NCBI GenBank assembly: GCA_017828935.1
Contig: JAGAUG010000083.1
Coordinates: 1-7,675, forward strand
DNA length: 7,675 nt
From: Oscillospiraceae bacterium
Lineage (GTDB): Bacteria > Bacillota > Clostridia > Oscillospirales > Ruminococcaceae
Reading direction: 5' to 3'
The notes below the pieces were generated by a model, which was given only the letters and a program-made list of their open reading frames with translations, was not told the origin of the DNA and did no database searches. Shown here piece after piece: positions 1 through 6,793 of this stretch (position 1 is its first letter; each line of letters begins with the position of its first letter). Made by a program: the position numbers and the translations under genes.

Positions 1-1252
1 ATTTATTAATATTATTATTTAATAATATCTCGGGAGCACCTAAAACCAAATTTATATTATTTTTAAAATTAATCCCACTCCACTTTCTATCTGAAGAAAA
101 ACAAACTAAATCTTGAACATCCCAGTTTTTTTTATTATCTATATTTTTATTTATATATTTTTTTAATCCTTCAACCGTTGACCCAATATCTTTTGTTGAG
201 AGACAAAAATTATATAACATAAGCTCTATATTTATTAAATTATTATTATTAATCTTAATTATTTCGTCGACTTCTATCTCTCCTTGAGTCAATGTTCCTG
301 TTTTATCTAAACAAAGAACATCTACTTTAGCGAGCGTCTCTAAACAAAATAAATCCTGGGTTAAAGTGTTTAATTTTATAAGCCTAATAACTCCAATCAT
401 CAGCGTTACACTTGTTAATAAAATTATCCCCTCAGGGATCATTCCAATAACAGAAGCAACGGTAAAAACAACCGAATCCTTTATATTATTATGTAACCAA
501 AAATATTCTTTATAAAATCTTAAAACCCCAACTGGAATAATTACTACAGCAACTATCTTAACTACTGTATTAATATATTTCATAATTTCAGATTTGTTTT
601 TTGTATTTTTATATTGACCAACGTCAGTTAATATTTTTGATACATAAGTTTTTTCGCCAACGCTTTGAACACAAGCTTTACAACTTCCCGAAACAACAAA
701 GCTACCTGAAATTAATTTATCACCCTGTTTTTTTAAAACTAAGTCTGACTCGCCCGTTATTAAAGATTCGTTAACTTCGACAAAACCGTCTTTAACAATC
801 GCGTCCGCAACGATTTGATTTCCAGAATTTAAAATAATAATATCATCTAAGACAATCTCAGATATATCTATCTCTTCTTGATTTCCGTCTCTAATAACTA
901 TCGCTTTCGGCTGAGAAACAATAGAAAGCTTTTTTATAATACTTCTAACTTTAATTTCTTGAGCAATCCCGATAAAAATATTACAAATAACTACCCCTAT
1001 AAAAAAAACGTTTTTTATCTCTCCGACAGCTAAAACAAATATAGCTAAAACAAAATTTAAAATATTAAAATAAGTAAATATATTACTGACTAAAATTTGC
1101 CCTGTAGTCTTAAACTTCGGTTTTACGTTATAATTAAATAAGCCTTTTTCTTTTCTTGTCTTAACCTGATCTTTAGTTAGACCAATATTTATATTTATAT
1201 CTGTATTATTATTATATATATTATATTTTTTAAAATCTTGCTTTTTTTGCAT
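1..1252 (-). CDS. P-type cation-transporting ATPase, CtpE-like (partial, N-terminal 417 residues)
   Basis: Inner-membrane pump that uses ATP to move a cation. The frame is open from an ATG at 1252 through the left edge, so the C-terminal half is missing. Visible parts in order: a cytosolic cation-ATPase N-terminal segment (GLTKDQVKTRKEKG, about 24-37); two membrane helices (about 53-77 and 81-98); the actuator domain with TGES at 166-169; helices 3 and 4 (about 226-246 and 260-290) with the ion-site motif IPEG (Pro273, Glu274); the phosphorylation motif DKTGTLT with Asp316; and the start of the nucleotide-binding domain with FSSDRKWSG and LGAPE (Glu408). The MIPEG...LLTS stretch, the LETLAKVDVLCLDKTG stretch and the FSS-RKWSG form resemble the CtpE group, whose mycobacterial member is linked to Ca2+ uptake. 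The substrate here is unproven. An SD sequence (AGGTG, 1260-1264) lies 7 nt before the ATG. The gene starts 31 bp after the preceding gene, so it is probably co-transcribed with the ATP synthase genes. Confidence 0.93.
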   Translation of the reverse strand, partial: MQKKQDFKKYNIYNNNTDININIGLTKDQVKTRKEKGLFNYNVKPKFKTTGQILVSNIFTYFNILNFVLAIFVLAVGEIKNVFFIGVVICNIFIGIAQEIKVRSIIKKLSIVSQPKAIVIRDGNQEEIDISEIVLDDIIILNSGNQIVADAIVKDGFVEVNESLITGESDLVLKKQGDKLISGSFVVSGSCKACVQSVGEKTYVSKILTDVGQYKNTKNKSEIMKYINTVVKIVAVVIIPVGVLRFYKEYFWLHNNIKDSVVFTVASVIGMIPEGIILLTSVTLMIGVIRLIKLNTLTQDLFCLETLAKVDVLCLDKTGTLTQGEIEVDEIIKINNNNLINIELMLYNFCLSTKDIGSTVEGLKKYINKNIDNKKNWDVQDLVCFSSDRKWSGINFKNNINLVLGAPEILLNNNINK

Positions 1253-1283
1253 CTAATTTCACCTATTATATATTATATATATT

Positions 1284-2033
1284 TTAACTCGAACGCAAGT
1301 CTTTTATCGCTATAATATTATATCCGTCGTCTATTTTTTTTAAAATATATTTCATATATTTTACAGGCCTCATCTCGTTATTTTTTTCATCAACATAAGT
1401 TTGCCAAACATCAGCTGGTCTAATATATCCTACGGTTAATATATATATTTTTTTGTTTTTATTTATTTTTTTTACATATGGACTATAAACACCAAATTGA
1501 TCATACATAGGAACTGTGTATGTTTGACTTTTTTTGTCGTAAATATAATTATTCATAAATCCGTCACCAAACGTTTGGTGTTTTATTTTTATTTTACTTC
1601 CAAAAAGAGACGCTAAACTTACGTCAACGTCGCTAACAGGAACAATAAGAGTATTATATCTTTCGTTTAGATATTTTTCTTTTCCGTTGTTTATAAAAGC
1701 CGCCCAAATAGCCGATCTTAGAATCGAAATTTTATCAACTGTCTTAATATTATCAAACGGAACCGGATCAAACATCAAAACCGGTAATATATATTTTTCA
1801 AATTTTTCTTTTTCGCTAGCTCGAGTTATTATTCTAACAGTACTAGTGTATAAAGTTTTAAAACTAACAATTACGCCAACAAACGAAAAAAACATAATCG
1901 CTAACCCAAGTAACGTTACTGCTCTTTTTTTATTAAATATTTTATTAAATTTTATATTTTTTATTTTATAATAATAATTATCTTGTTTTAAATTTTCTTG
2001 AACCGTATTATCTATATTCTTATTATCTGTCAT
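1284..2033 (-). CDS. Single-pass membrane-anchored protein of unknown function, in the ATP synthase operon
   Basis: I cannot assign a function. The 249-residue protein has a hydrophilic N-terminus rich in Asn and Lys ending in a basic patch (about 23-37, KIKNIKFNKIFNKKR). A hydrophobic helix (about 38-58) follows, then a soluble domain of about 190 residues. By the positive-inside rule the N-terminus is cytoplasmic and the large domain is outside. There is no lipobox and no obvious cleavage site, so it is probably anchored. The outer domain alternates short strands and turns (for example YTVPMYDQFGVYSPYV around 172-187 and KIYILTVGYIRPADVWQTYV around 195-214) and ends in a strand-like stretch, YNIIAIKDL. 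This suggests a mixed alpha/beta fold. No cysteines or catalytic motif stand out. It begins 15 bp after atpC and ends 31 bp before the P-type ATPase. I have an uncertain memory of similar uncharacterised proteins in Clostridia. That it is a real gene is well supported by its SD, spacing and domain architecture. Confidence 0.85.
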   Translation of the reverse strand: MTDNKNIDNTVQENLKQDNYYYKIKNIKFNKIFNKKRAVTLLGLAIMFFSFVGVIVSFKTLYTSTVRIITRASEKEKFEKYILPVLMFDPVPFDNIKTVDKISILRSAIWAAFINNGKEKYLNERYNTLIVPVSDVDVSLASLFGSKIKIKHQTFGDGFMNNYIYDKKSQTYTVPMYDQFGVYSPYVKKINKNKKIYILTVGYIRPADVWQTYVDEKNNEMRPVKYMKYILKKIDDGYNIIAIKDLRSS

Positions 2034-2045
2034 CTCAGTTATAAG

Positions 2046-2050
2046 CTCCT
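2046..2050 (-). promoter_or_regulatory. Shine-Dalgarno AGGAG of the unknown membrane protein, overlapping the atpC stop codon
   Basis: AGGAG on the minus strand shares bases with the TAG stop codon of atpC (2049-2051) and lies 12 nt before the ATG at 2033. The spacing is on the long side. Ribosomes ending atpC would stop on top of this site, so translation of the downstream gene may be coupled to that of epsilon. Confidence 0.6.
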
Positions 2051-2315
2051 AGTTTAATATTTTATTATAACTTAAAATCATAATAACTGCTTTGTTATTA
2101 ATTACAGAAATAAATCCGTCTTTTAGAGTTGCTTCCAAAATTGAGTCGTCAAGAAAAAAAATTTTAATTGGCCCGTTTTTTATCGCAGCGATATAATTAA
2201 CATGATTTTTTAATATCCCGACATCTCCTTCTGTAGTCCTAACAATAATTTTCTTTACTTCTTGGTCTATTACAATTTCGTCAGGAGTCAATATTTTTAA
2301 GATAAACCCAGTCAA
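2049..2315 (-). CDS. atpC: ATP synthase F1 epsilon subunit, short form without the C-terminal helical domain
   Basis: Subunit of the central stalk that joins gamma to the c-ring. With a TTG start at 2315 the protein has 88 residues, and its TP falls at positions 10-11 (MTGFILKILTP), as in Bacillus epsilon. Typical features of the N-terminal beta-sandwich are present: ILTPDEIVIDQEV, then the turn TTEGDVGILKNHVNYIAAI, then DGFISVINNKAVIMI near the end. The chain stops where the roughly 45-residue C-terminal helical hairpin normally begins (usual length about 130-140). The next gene starts 15 bp later, so no frameshifted remnant can be hidden there. Start choice: a GTG at 2324 would add three residues but has no SD at a usable distance. 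The TTG has AAAGAG 8 nt upstream. Without the hairpin, epsilon could still couple rotation but could not form the extended inhibitory state. Confidence 0.93.
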   Translation of the reverse strand: MTGFILKILTPDEIVIDQEVKKIIVRTTEGDVGILKNHVNYIAAIKNGPIKIFFLDDSILEATLKDGFISVINNKAVIMILSYNKILN

Positions 2316-2323
2316 ACTAATCA

Positions 2324-2329
2324 CTCTTT
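2324..2329 (-). promoter_or_regulatory. Probable Shine-Dalgarno (AAAGAG) that favours the TTG start of atpC
   Basis: AAAGAG lies 8 nt upstream of the TTG at 2315. It touches the alternative GTG at 2322-2324, leaving no spacing for that codon. It is a weaker match than the AGGAG sites elsewhere in the cluster, so epsilon may be translated at a modest rate. Confidence 0.5.
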
Positions 2330-2353
2330 CTGAATATTTTATAATATAAAATT

Positions 2354-3766
2354 TTATTGTTGACTTGCTTTATATTTTTCTAATACTTCGTCTATAGTCC
2401 CAACAAATAAAAACAAAGATTCCGGTATCTCGTCATGCTTGCCTTCTATAATTTCTTTAAAGCCTCTAACTGTTTCTTTGATAGAAACAAACTTGCCTTC
2501 CATTCCTGTAAACTCTTGAGCAACAGAAAAAGGCTGAGATAAAAACTTTTGTATTTTTCTTGCTCTATAAACAATTGTCTTATCTTCGTCTGAAAGTTCG
2601 TCGATTCCTAAGATCGCGATTATATCTTGTAATTCTTTATATTTTTGAAGCATCGCCTGAACTTTTCTAGCAACTTCGTAGTGTTCTTTACCTACTATTT
2701 CTTCTGTTAGAACTCTAGAAGTCGAATCAAGCGGATCAACAGCTGGATAGATCCCAAGCGACGATATATTTCTAGATAAAACAGTTGTCGCGTCAAGATG
2801 TGTAAAAGTTGTCGCCGGAGCTGGATCTGTTAAATCGTCAGCTGGAACATAAATAGCCTGAACCGACGTTATAGAGCCTTTTTTAGTCGAAGTAATTCTC
2901 TCTTGAAGTTCTCCCATCTCTGTCGCCAAAGTCGGCTGATACCCAACAGCAGAAGGCATCCGCCCTAAAAGGGCAGAAACTTCTGAGCCCGCTTGAGTAA
3001 ATCTAAAAATATTGTCTATAAATAATAAAACATCTTGTTTTTCTTCGTCTCTAAAATATTCTGCCATCGTCAAACCTGAAAGAGCAACTCTCATCCTAGC
3101 TCCTGGAGGCTCGTTCATTTGACCGTAAACAAGCGCTGTCTTTTCGATAACTCCCGACTCTTTCATCTCGTTATAAAGATCGTTTCCTTCTCTTGTTCTC
3201 TCTCCAACGCCGGTAAAAACAGAAATTCCTCCCTGTTGCTTAGCTATATTATTAATTAATTCCATTATTAATACTGTCTTTCCAACTCCAGCGCCACCAA
3301 ATAAACCTATCTTTCCACCCTTAGCGTAAGGCGCTATTAAATCTATAACTTTGATTCCTGTTTCTAAAATTTCTGTTGTTGCTTCCTGTTCTTGAAAAGA
3401 TGGCGCTTTTTGGTGAATTGACAATCTTTTTTCTGGCAACGGCCTACTAATTTCGTCGATTCCGTCTATTGGCTCACCTAAAACATTAAAAATTCTTCCT
3501 AAAGTTTCGCGCCCAACCGGAACACTAATTGGCGAGCCCGTATCGACAGCTTCTAATCCCCTAATTAACCCGTCAGTTGAATGCATCGATATACATCTAA
3601 CAACGTCTTCTCCTATGTGCTGAGCAACTTCAGCTACAATAGTTTTACCGTTATTATTTATTTTAATAGCGTTTAATAATTGTGGCAACTTATTATTTTC
3701 GAATCTAATATCTATAACTGGTCCAATTATTTGAACAACCTTACCTATATTATTTTCTTGTTTCAT
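2354..3766 (-). CDS. atpD: ATP synthase F1 beta subunit (catalytic)
   Basis: Catalytic nucleotide-binding subunit of the F1 head; three copies alternate with three alpha subunits in the cytoplasm. At 470 residues it is full length. The N-terminal beta-barrel (GKVVQIIGPVIDIRF, 8-22) is followed by the P-loop GGAGVGKT (157-164). Next come GERTREGNDL with catalytic Glu189 and Arg190, the Walker B strand LLFIDNIFRF with Asp251, and the family signature PAVDPLDSTSR (341-351). The C-terminal domain has the DELSDED loop (389-395), which contacts gamma during rotation. No key residue is missing. An AGGAG (3773-3777) precedes the ATG by 6 nt, the best-spaced SD in the cluster. It follows atpG by 47 bp and precedes atpC by a short AT-rich gap. 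Confidence 0.99.
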   Translation of the reverse strand: MKQENNIGKVVQIIGPVIDIRFENNKLPQLLNAIKINNNGKTIVAEVAQHIGEDVVRCISMHSTDGLIRGLEAVDTGSPISVPVGRETLGRIFNVLGEPIDGIDEISRPLPEKRLSIHQKAPSFQEQEATTEILETGIKVIDLIAPYAKGGKIGLFGGAGVGKTVLIMELINNIAKQQGGISVFTGVGERTREGNDLYNEMKESGVIEKTALVYGQMNEPPGARMRVALSGLTMAEYFRDEEKQDVLLFIDNIFRFTQAGSEVSALLGRMPSAVGYQPTLATEMGELQERITSTKKGSITSVQAIYVPADDLTDPAPATTFTHLDATTVLSRNISSLGIYPAVDPLDSTSRVLTEEIVGKEHYEVARKVQAMLQKYKELQDIIAILGIDELSDEDKTIVYRARKIQKFLSQPFSVAQEFTGMEGKFVSIKETVRGFKEIIEGKHDEIPESLFLFVGTIDEVLEKYKASQQ

Positions 3767-3813
3767 AAATATCTCCTAAAATTTATTAATTTATAAAAAT
3801 AATTAAAATTATA

Positions 3814-4674
3814 TTAAATCGCTCTTGCACCCGCTGAAATTTCTGTAATTTCTTGAGTAATACTAGATTGACGCGCTTTATTAAACATAACATCAAGATC
3901 TTTTAACATCTCTTTTGCGTTCTTACTCGCTGATTCCATCGCCATCCTTCGCGAACCCTGTTCTGACGCGAAAGATTTAACTACAGCACCGTACAAAATT
4001 CCTGTAATATACTGAGGCACAATCATATCTAATACAGCTCCTGGCGACGGATCATAAATAACATTCTTGTTTTTTATATTATTAAAATCACTAAAATCAC
4101 TAAAATCAAGTGGAAGTATTTTTTTTATAACTGGCTTTTGAGCCAACACAGAAACAAAATCAGTAAATATAATACTAAGTTCTTGAAACTGATTATTTAA
4201 AAATCCGTCTATAAGTTTTTTTGAAATCTCAAAAGCTAAATCTATATTAAAATTTTCTAACAGACCTTCGTGTTTATAATATAAATCATAATCTGTTTTC
4301 TTAAAAAAATCAGTAGACTTTTTAGAAATCGAAGCTATCAAAATATTATTTTTATTATATTTTAGTAGCTCGCTTTGAGCCGTTCTTAAAATATTCCCGT
4401 TGTAACTTCCAGCTAGACCTTTATCTCCAGCGATAATAACATAACATCTTTTTTTTATAATATTATTTTTTAAAAATATATTATTTAAGTTTTTATCAAG
4501 ACAAGAAATATTTTTTATAGTATTATAAATTTCATCAAAAAAAGGCGCAGTTTTACTAACTTGCTCCTTGCTTTTTCTTAATTTTGAGAAAGCAACAAGT
4601 TCCATCGCCTTTGTTATTTTCATCGTATTTTCTATTGTTTTCTTTCGCCTTTTTATATCTTTTACTCCCACCAT
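3814..4674 (-). CDS. atpG: ATP synthase F1 gamma subunit (rotor shaft)
   Basis: Central rotating shaft linking the c-ring to the alpha3beta3 head. Its 286 residues match the family. The N-terminal helix (VKDIKRRKKTIENTMKITKA and onward, about 4-45) and the C-terminal helix (about 235-286, with SEQGSRRMAMESASKNA and ending ITQEITEISAGARAI) are well conserved; together they form the coiled-coil shaft. The central Rossmann-like part (with IIAGDKGLAGSYN near 80-92) is more divergent and rich in Asn, Lys and Ile. An in-frame TAG sits just upstream of the ATG, so this is the first ATG available. The best SD, AGGAG at 4690-4694, is 15 nt from it, which is unusually far. A 9-bp tandem repeat encodes FSDFSD near residues 190-200. 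It starts 27 bp after the end of atpA. Confidence 0.98.
   Translation of the reverse strand: MVGVKDIKRRKKTIENTMKITKAMELVAFSKLRKSKEQVSKTAPFFDEIYNTIKNISCLDKNLNNIFLKNNIIKKRCYVIIAGDKGLAGSYNGNILRTAQSELLKYNKNNILIASISKKSTDFFKKTDYDLYYKHEGLLENFNIDLAFEISKKLIDGFLNNQFQELSIIFTDFVSVLAQKPVIKKILPLDFSDFSDFNNIKNKNVIYDPSPGAVLDMIVPQYITGILYGAVVKSFASEQGSRRMAMESASKNAKEMLKDLDVMFNKARQSSITQEITEISAGARAI
4084..4108. repeat. 9-bp tandem repeat (about 2.8 copies) inside atpG
   Basis: The unit AAAATCACT on the plus strand occurs twice perfectly, followed by a seven-base partial third copy. On the coding strand it reads GATTTTAGT-type units giving Asp-Phe-Ser-Asp-Phe-Ser-Asp-Phe. It is a multiple of three and keeps the frame. 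It lies just before the conserved YDPSP stretch of gamma, in a variable loop region. Confidence 0.8.
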
Positions 4675-4689
4675 AATCTAAAAATTTCG

Positions 4690-4694
4690 CTCCT
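4690..4694 (-). promoter_or_regulatory. Shine-Dalgarno AGGAG of atpG at unusually long spacing
   Basis: AGGAG lies 15 nt upstream of the atpG ATG, with an in-frame TAG between them. No closer SD is visible. Gamma is needed at one copy per complex against three of alpha and beta, so weak initiation here would fit the stoichiometry. That link is inference. Confidence 0.5.
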
Positions 4695-4701
4695 ATTTTG
4701 A

Positions 4702-6207
4702 TTATAAAAATAATTTTTTGAATTTTTCTATTGATTCAATAAGTAAGTTCTCAGTTTCTTTTGTTAAATCGCCTGTATTCGAAATAGACTCAAATATTTG
4801 TTTATAATTATTATTAATATAATTTATAAAATCATATTGAAAATCACAGATTTTATTAATATCGATATCTAATAAAAAATTATTAACGGCTAAATATATA
4901 ATAACAACCTGATGTTCGATCTTCATCGGAGAATTCTTAGGTTGCTTTAAAATTTCTACTATCCTCTTGCCTTTCTCGAGTTGTAATTTCGTATCTTTAT
5001 CTAAGTCAGAGCTAAACTGAGCGAACGCTTGAAGTTCCATATATTGAGAATAAGCTAGCTTTAAGCTCCCCGCCATTTTTTTTATAGCTTTTATTTGAGC
5101 GTTTCCTCCAACACGAGAAACTGAAATTCCTGGGTTAATAGCTGGTCTTACTCCAGAATAAAACAACTCTGATTCTAAAAAAATCTGACCATCAGTTATA
5201 GAAATAATATTCGTCGGAATATAATCTGAAACGTCTCCGGCTTGAGTTTCGACAATAGGTAAGGCCGTTAGCGAACCGGCTCCTAATTTATCGCTAAGTT
5301 TCGTTGCTCTTTCTAATAGTCTTGAATGTAAATAAAAAATATCTCCGGGGTAAGCTTCTCGACCAGGTGGTCTTTTTAAAAGCAACGACAAAGCCCTATA
5401 AGCAACTGCGTGCTTAGACAAGTCGTCGTAAACACAAAGAACGTCTTTACCCTGATACATAAAATATTCCCCCATCGAACATCCTGTATAAGGCGCAATA
5501 TATTGAAGTGGCGTCAAATCAGAAGCTGTCGAAGCAACAATAATAGTATACTTCATAGCGTCGTTATCTTCTAAAGTTTTTACGATTTCAGCAATAGTAG
5601 ACTGTTTTTGGCCTATAGCAACATAGATACAAATTACGTTTTTGTCTTTTTGATTTATAATCGTATCTATCGCAATCGAACTCTTTCCAGTTTGTCTATC
5701 TCCGATAATTAATTCTCTTTGGCCTTTCCCGATTGGGATCATAACATCGACTGCTTTGATACCTGTTTGAAGTGGTTGACGAACCGGCTGTCTATCTATA
5801 ATTCCAGGGGCAACTGACTCAATATTTCTATATTCAGAAGCTTCTATCTTACCTTTTCCGTCGATCGGAACCCCAAGACCGTTTACAACTCGACCAAGTA
5901 AAGCCTCTCCAACCGGAACTGAGACGATCTTATTGGTTCTCTTGATTAAACAACCTTCTTTGATATTTTCGTTATATCCAAACAAAACAGCTCCAACAGC
6001 GTTTTCTTCGAGATTCATCGCCATCGCCAAAACTCCGCCCGGAGCTTCTAGAAGTTCACCTGTCATACAATCATCTAGACCATATATAGTAGCAATCCCG
6101 TCCCCAACGCTTGTTATAGTCCCAATATCTGTCATCTTAGCTTTGTTTTCATATTTTTTTATTTGTTGTTTAATAACACTTATTATTTCATCAGATCTTA
6201 TTTCCAA
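4702..6207 (-). CDS. atpA: ATP synthase F1 alpha subunit
   Basis: Non-catalytic nucleotide-binding subunit of the F1 head; it supplies the arginine finger to the catalytic sites on beta. Its 501 residues are the usual length. The N-terminus MEIRSDEIISVIKQQI aligns with the family start. Then come the beta-barrel (DIGTITSVGDGIATIYGLD), the P-loop GDRQTGKS (169-176), VCVYDDLSKHAVAYR-type Walker B segment (about 257-271), PGREAYPGDIFYLHSRLLER (281-300), and the arginine finger Arg365 in ISVSRVGG. The start codon is TTG: an in-frame TAG lies two codons upstream and the next ATG would remove 24 conserved residues. GGGGTGA at 6217-6223, 9 nt upstream, supports it. The C-terminal helical part is rich in Asn and Ile and less conserved, as expected. 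Confidence 0.98.
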   Translation of the reverse strand: MEIRSDEIISVIKQQIKKYENKAKMTDIGTITSVGDGIATIYGLDDCMTGELLEAPGGVLAMAMNLEENAVGAVLFGYNENIKEGCLIKRTNKIVSVPVGEALLGRVVNGLGVPIDGKGKIEASEYRNIESVAPGIIDRQPVRQPLQTGIKAVDVMIPIGKGQRELIIGDRQTGKSSIAIDTIINQKDKNVICIYVAIGQKQSTIAEIVKTLEDNDAMKYTIIVASTASDLTPLQYIAPYTGCSMGEYFMYQGKDVLCVYDDLSKHAVAYRALSLLLKRPPGREAYPGDIFYLHSRLLERATKLSDKLGAGSLTALPIVETQAGDVSDYIPTNIISITDGQIFLESELFYSGVRPAINPGISVSRVGGNAQIKAIKKMAGSLKLAYSQYMELQAFAQFSSDLDKDTKLQLEKGKRIVEILKQPKNSPMKIEHQVVIIYLAVNNFLLDIDINKICDFQYDFINYINNNYKQIFESISNTGDLTKETENLLIESIEKFKKLFL

Positions 6208-6216
6208 GCTCTATTT

Positions 6217-6223
6217 TCACCCC
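6217..6223 (-). promoter_or_regulatory. Shine-Dalgarno (GGGGTGA) that fixes the TTG start of atpA
   Basis: GGGGTGA, complementary to the 3' end of 16S rRNA apart from its first bases, lies 9 nt before the TTG at 6207. This is strong evidence that alpha initiates at a TTG. Confidence 0.65.
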
Positions 6224-6244
6224 GTTATAATTAATATTTTTATA

Positions 6245-6793
6245 TTAAATAATTTTTTCGACTATTAATTTTTTTATATTTGCTAATTTATTGCTAACAC
6301 TCATATTATATAATTTATCGTCAGATTCGATAATAACGCCTCCGATTATTTTTTTATCAACAATAAAATCAGCAATAATTTTTTTATTAAATAATTTTTC
6401 AGATTTTAAAATAATATCTTTTTTTTCTAGATCATCTAAATCAATCGCAGAAATTATTTTTATTAATTTTATATTATTTTTTTTATAATATAATTTTTTA
6501 TATTTATCAATTATTTTAAATATAAGCGAAATTCTATTATTATTAATTAATATTTTTATAAAATTAATTATATATATATTTAATTTATTTTTAAAAATCT
6601 CGTCAATTATTTTTGTTTTTTCTAACTTATTTATCGTCGGAACTTTTAAGATATTTACTAAATCTAAATTTTTATTAAATATATCCTGAACAAAACAAAT
6701 TTGGTCAAACAAAATTTTTTCTAAATTTTCTTCTTGAGAGACTTGATAAAGACTATTTACATAAGTTTTTATTATTTTTTCGTAACTACTCAT
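6245..6793 (-). CDS. atpH: ATP synthase F1 delta subunit
   Basis: Peripheral-stalk subunit that sits on top of F1 and ties subunit b to alpha. At 182 residues it has normal length. The N-terminal part (SYEKIIKTYVNSLYQVSQEEN, LVNILKVPTINKLEKTKIIDEIF) matches the helical bundle that binds the alpha N-terminus. The C-terminal signature IGGVIIESDDKLYNMSVSNKLANIKK (149-174, with Gly151-Gly152) is typical. The sequence is otherwise very rich in Ile, Lys and Asn, reflecting AT pressure on a loosely constrained subunit. Its ATG overlaps the atpF TGA stop as ATGA, so the two are probably translationally coupled. GAGG (6804-6807) lies 10 nt upstream inside atpF. Confidence 0.96.
   Translation of the reverse strand: MSSYEKIIKTYVNSLYQVSQEENLEKILFDQICFVQDIFNKNLDLVNILKVPTINKLEKTKIIDEIFKNKLNIYIINFIKILINNNRISLIFKIIDKYKKLYYKKNNIKLIKIISAIDLDDLEKKDIILKSEKLFNKKIIADFIVDKKIIGGVIIESDDKLYNMSVSNKLANIKKLIVEKII

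Noticed and set aside
1687..1971. Plus-strand open frame of 94 codons
   Set aside because: It lies wholly antisense to the membrane-protein gene, has hydrophobic low-complexity composition, and shows no SD or family resemblance.
2034..2048. Possible remnant of the epsilon C-terminal domain after a frameshift
   Set aside because: Only 15 bp separate the atpC stop from the next gene's ATG, and the next gene's sequence does not resemble the helical hairpin.
2336..2352. Perfect 8-bp inverted repeat around one base (ATTTTATA/TATAAAAT) between atpD and atpC, considered as a terminator or processing hairpin
   Set aside because: It is made only of A and T, leaves almost no loop, and has no GC stem. 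Such palindromes are expected by chance in this composition.
5933..6268. Plus-strand open frame of 111 codons
   Set aside because: It is antisense to the conserved alpha N-terminal region; the opposite strand has clear family motifs.
6291..6488. Plus-strand open frame of 65 codons
   Set aside because: It is antisense to atpH and consists of the Ile/Phe/Leu-rich complement of a Lys/Asn/Ile-rich gene.
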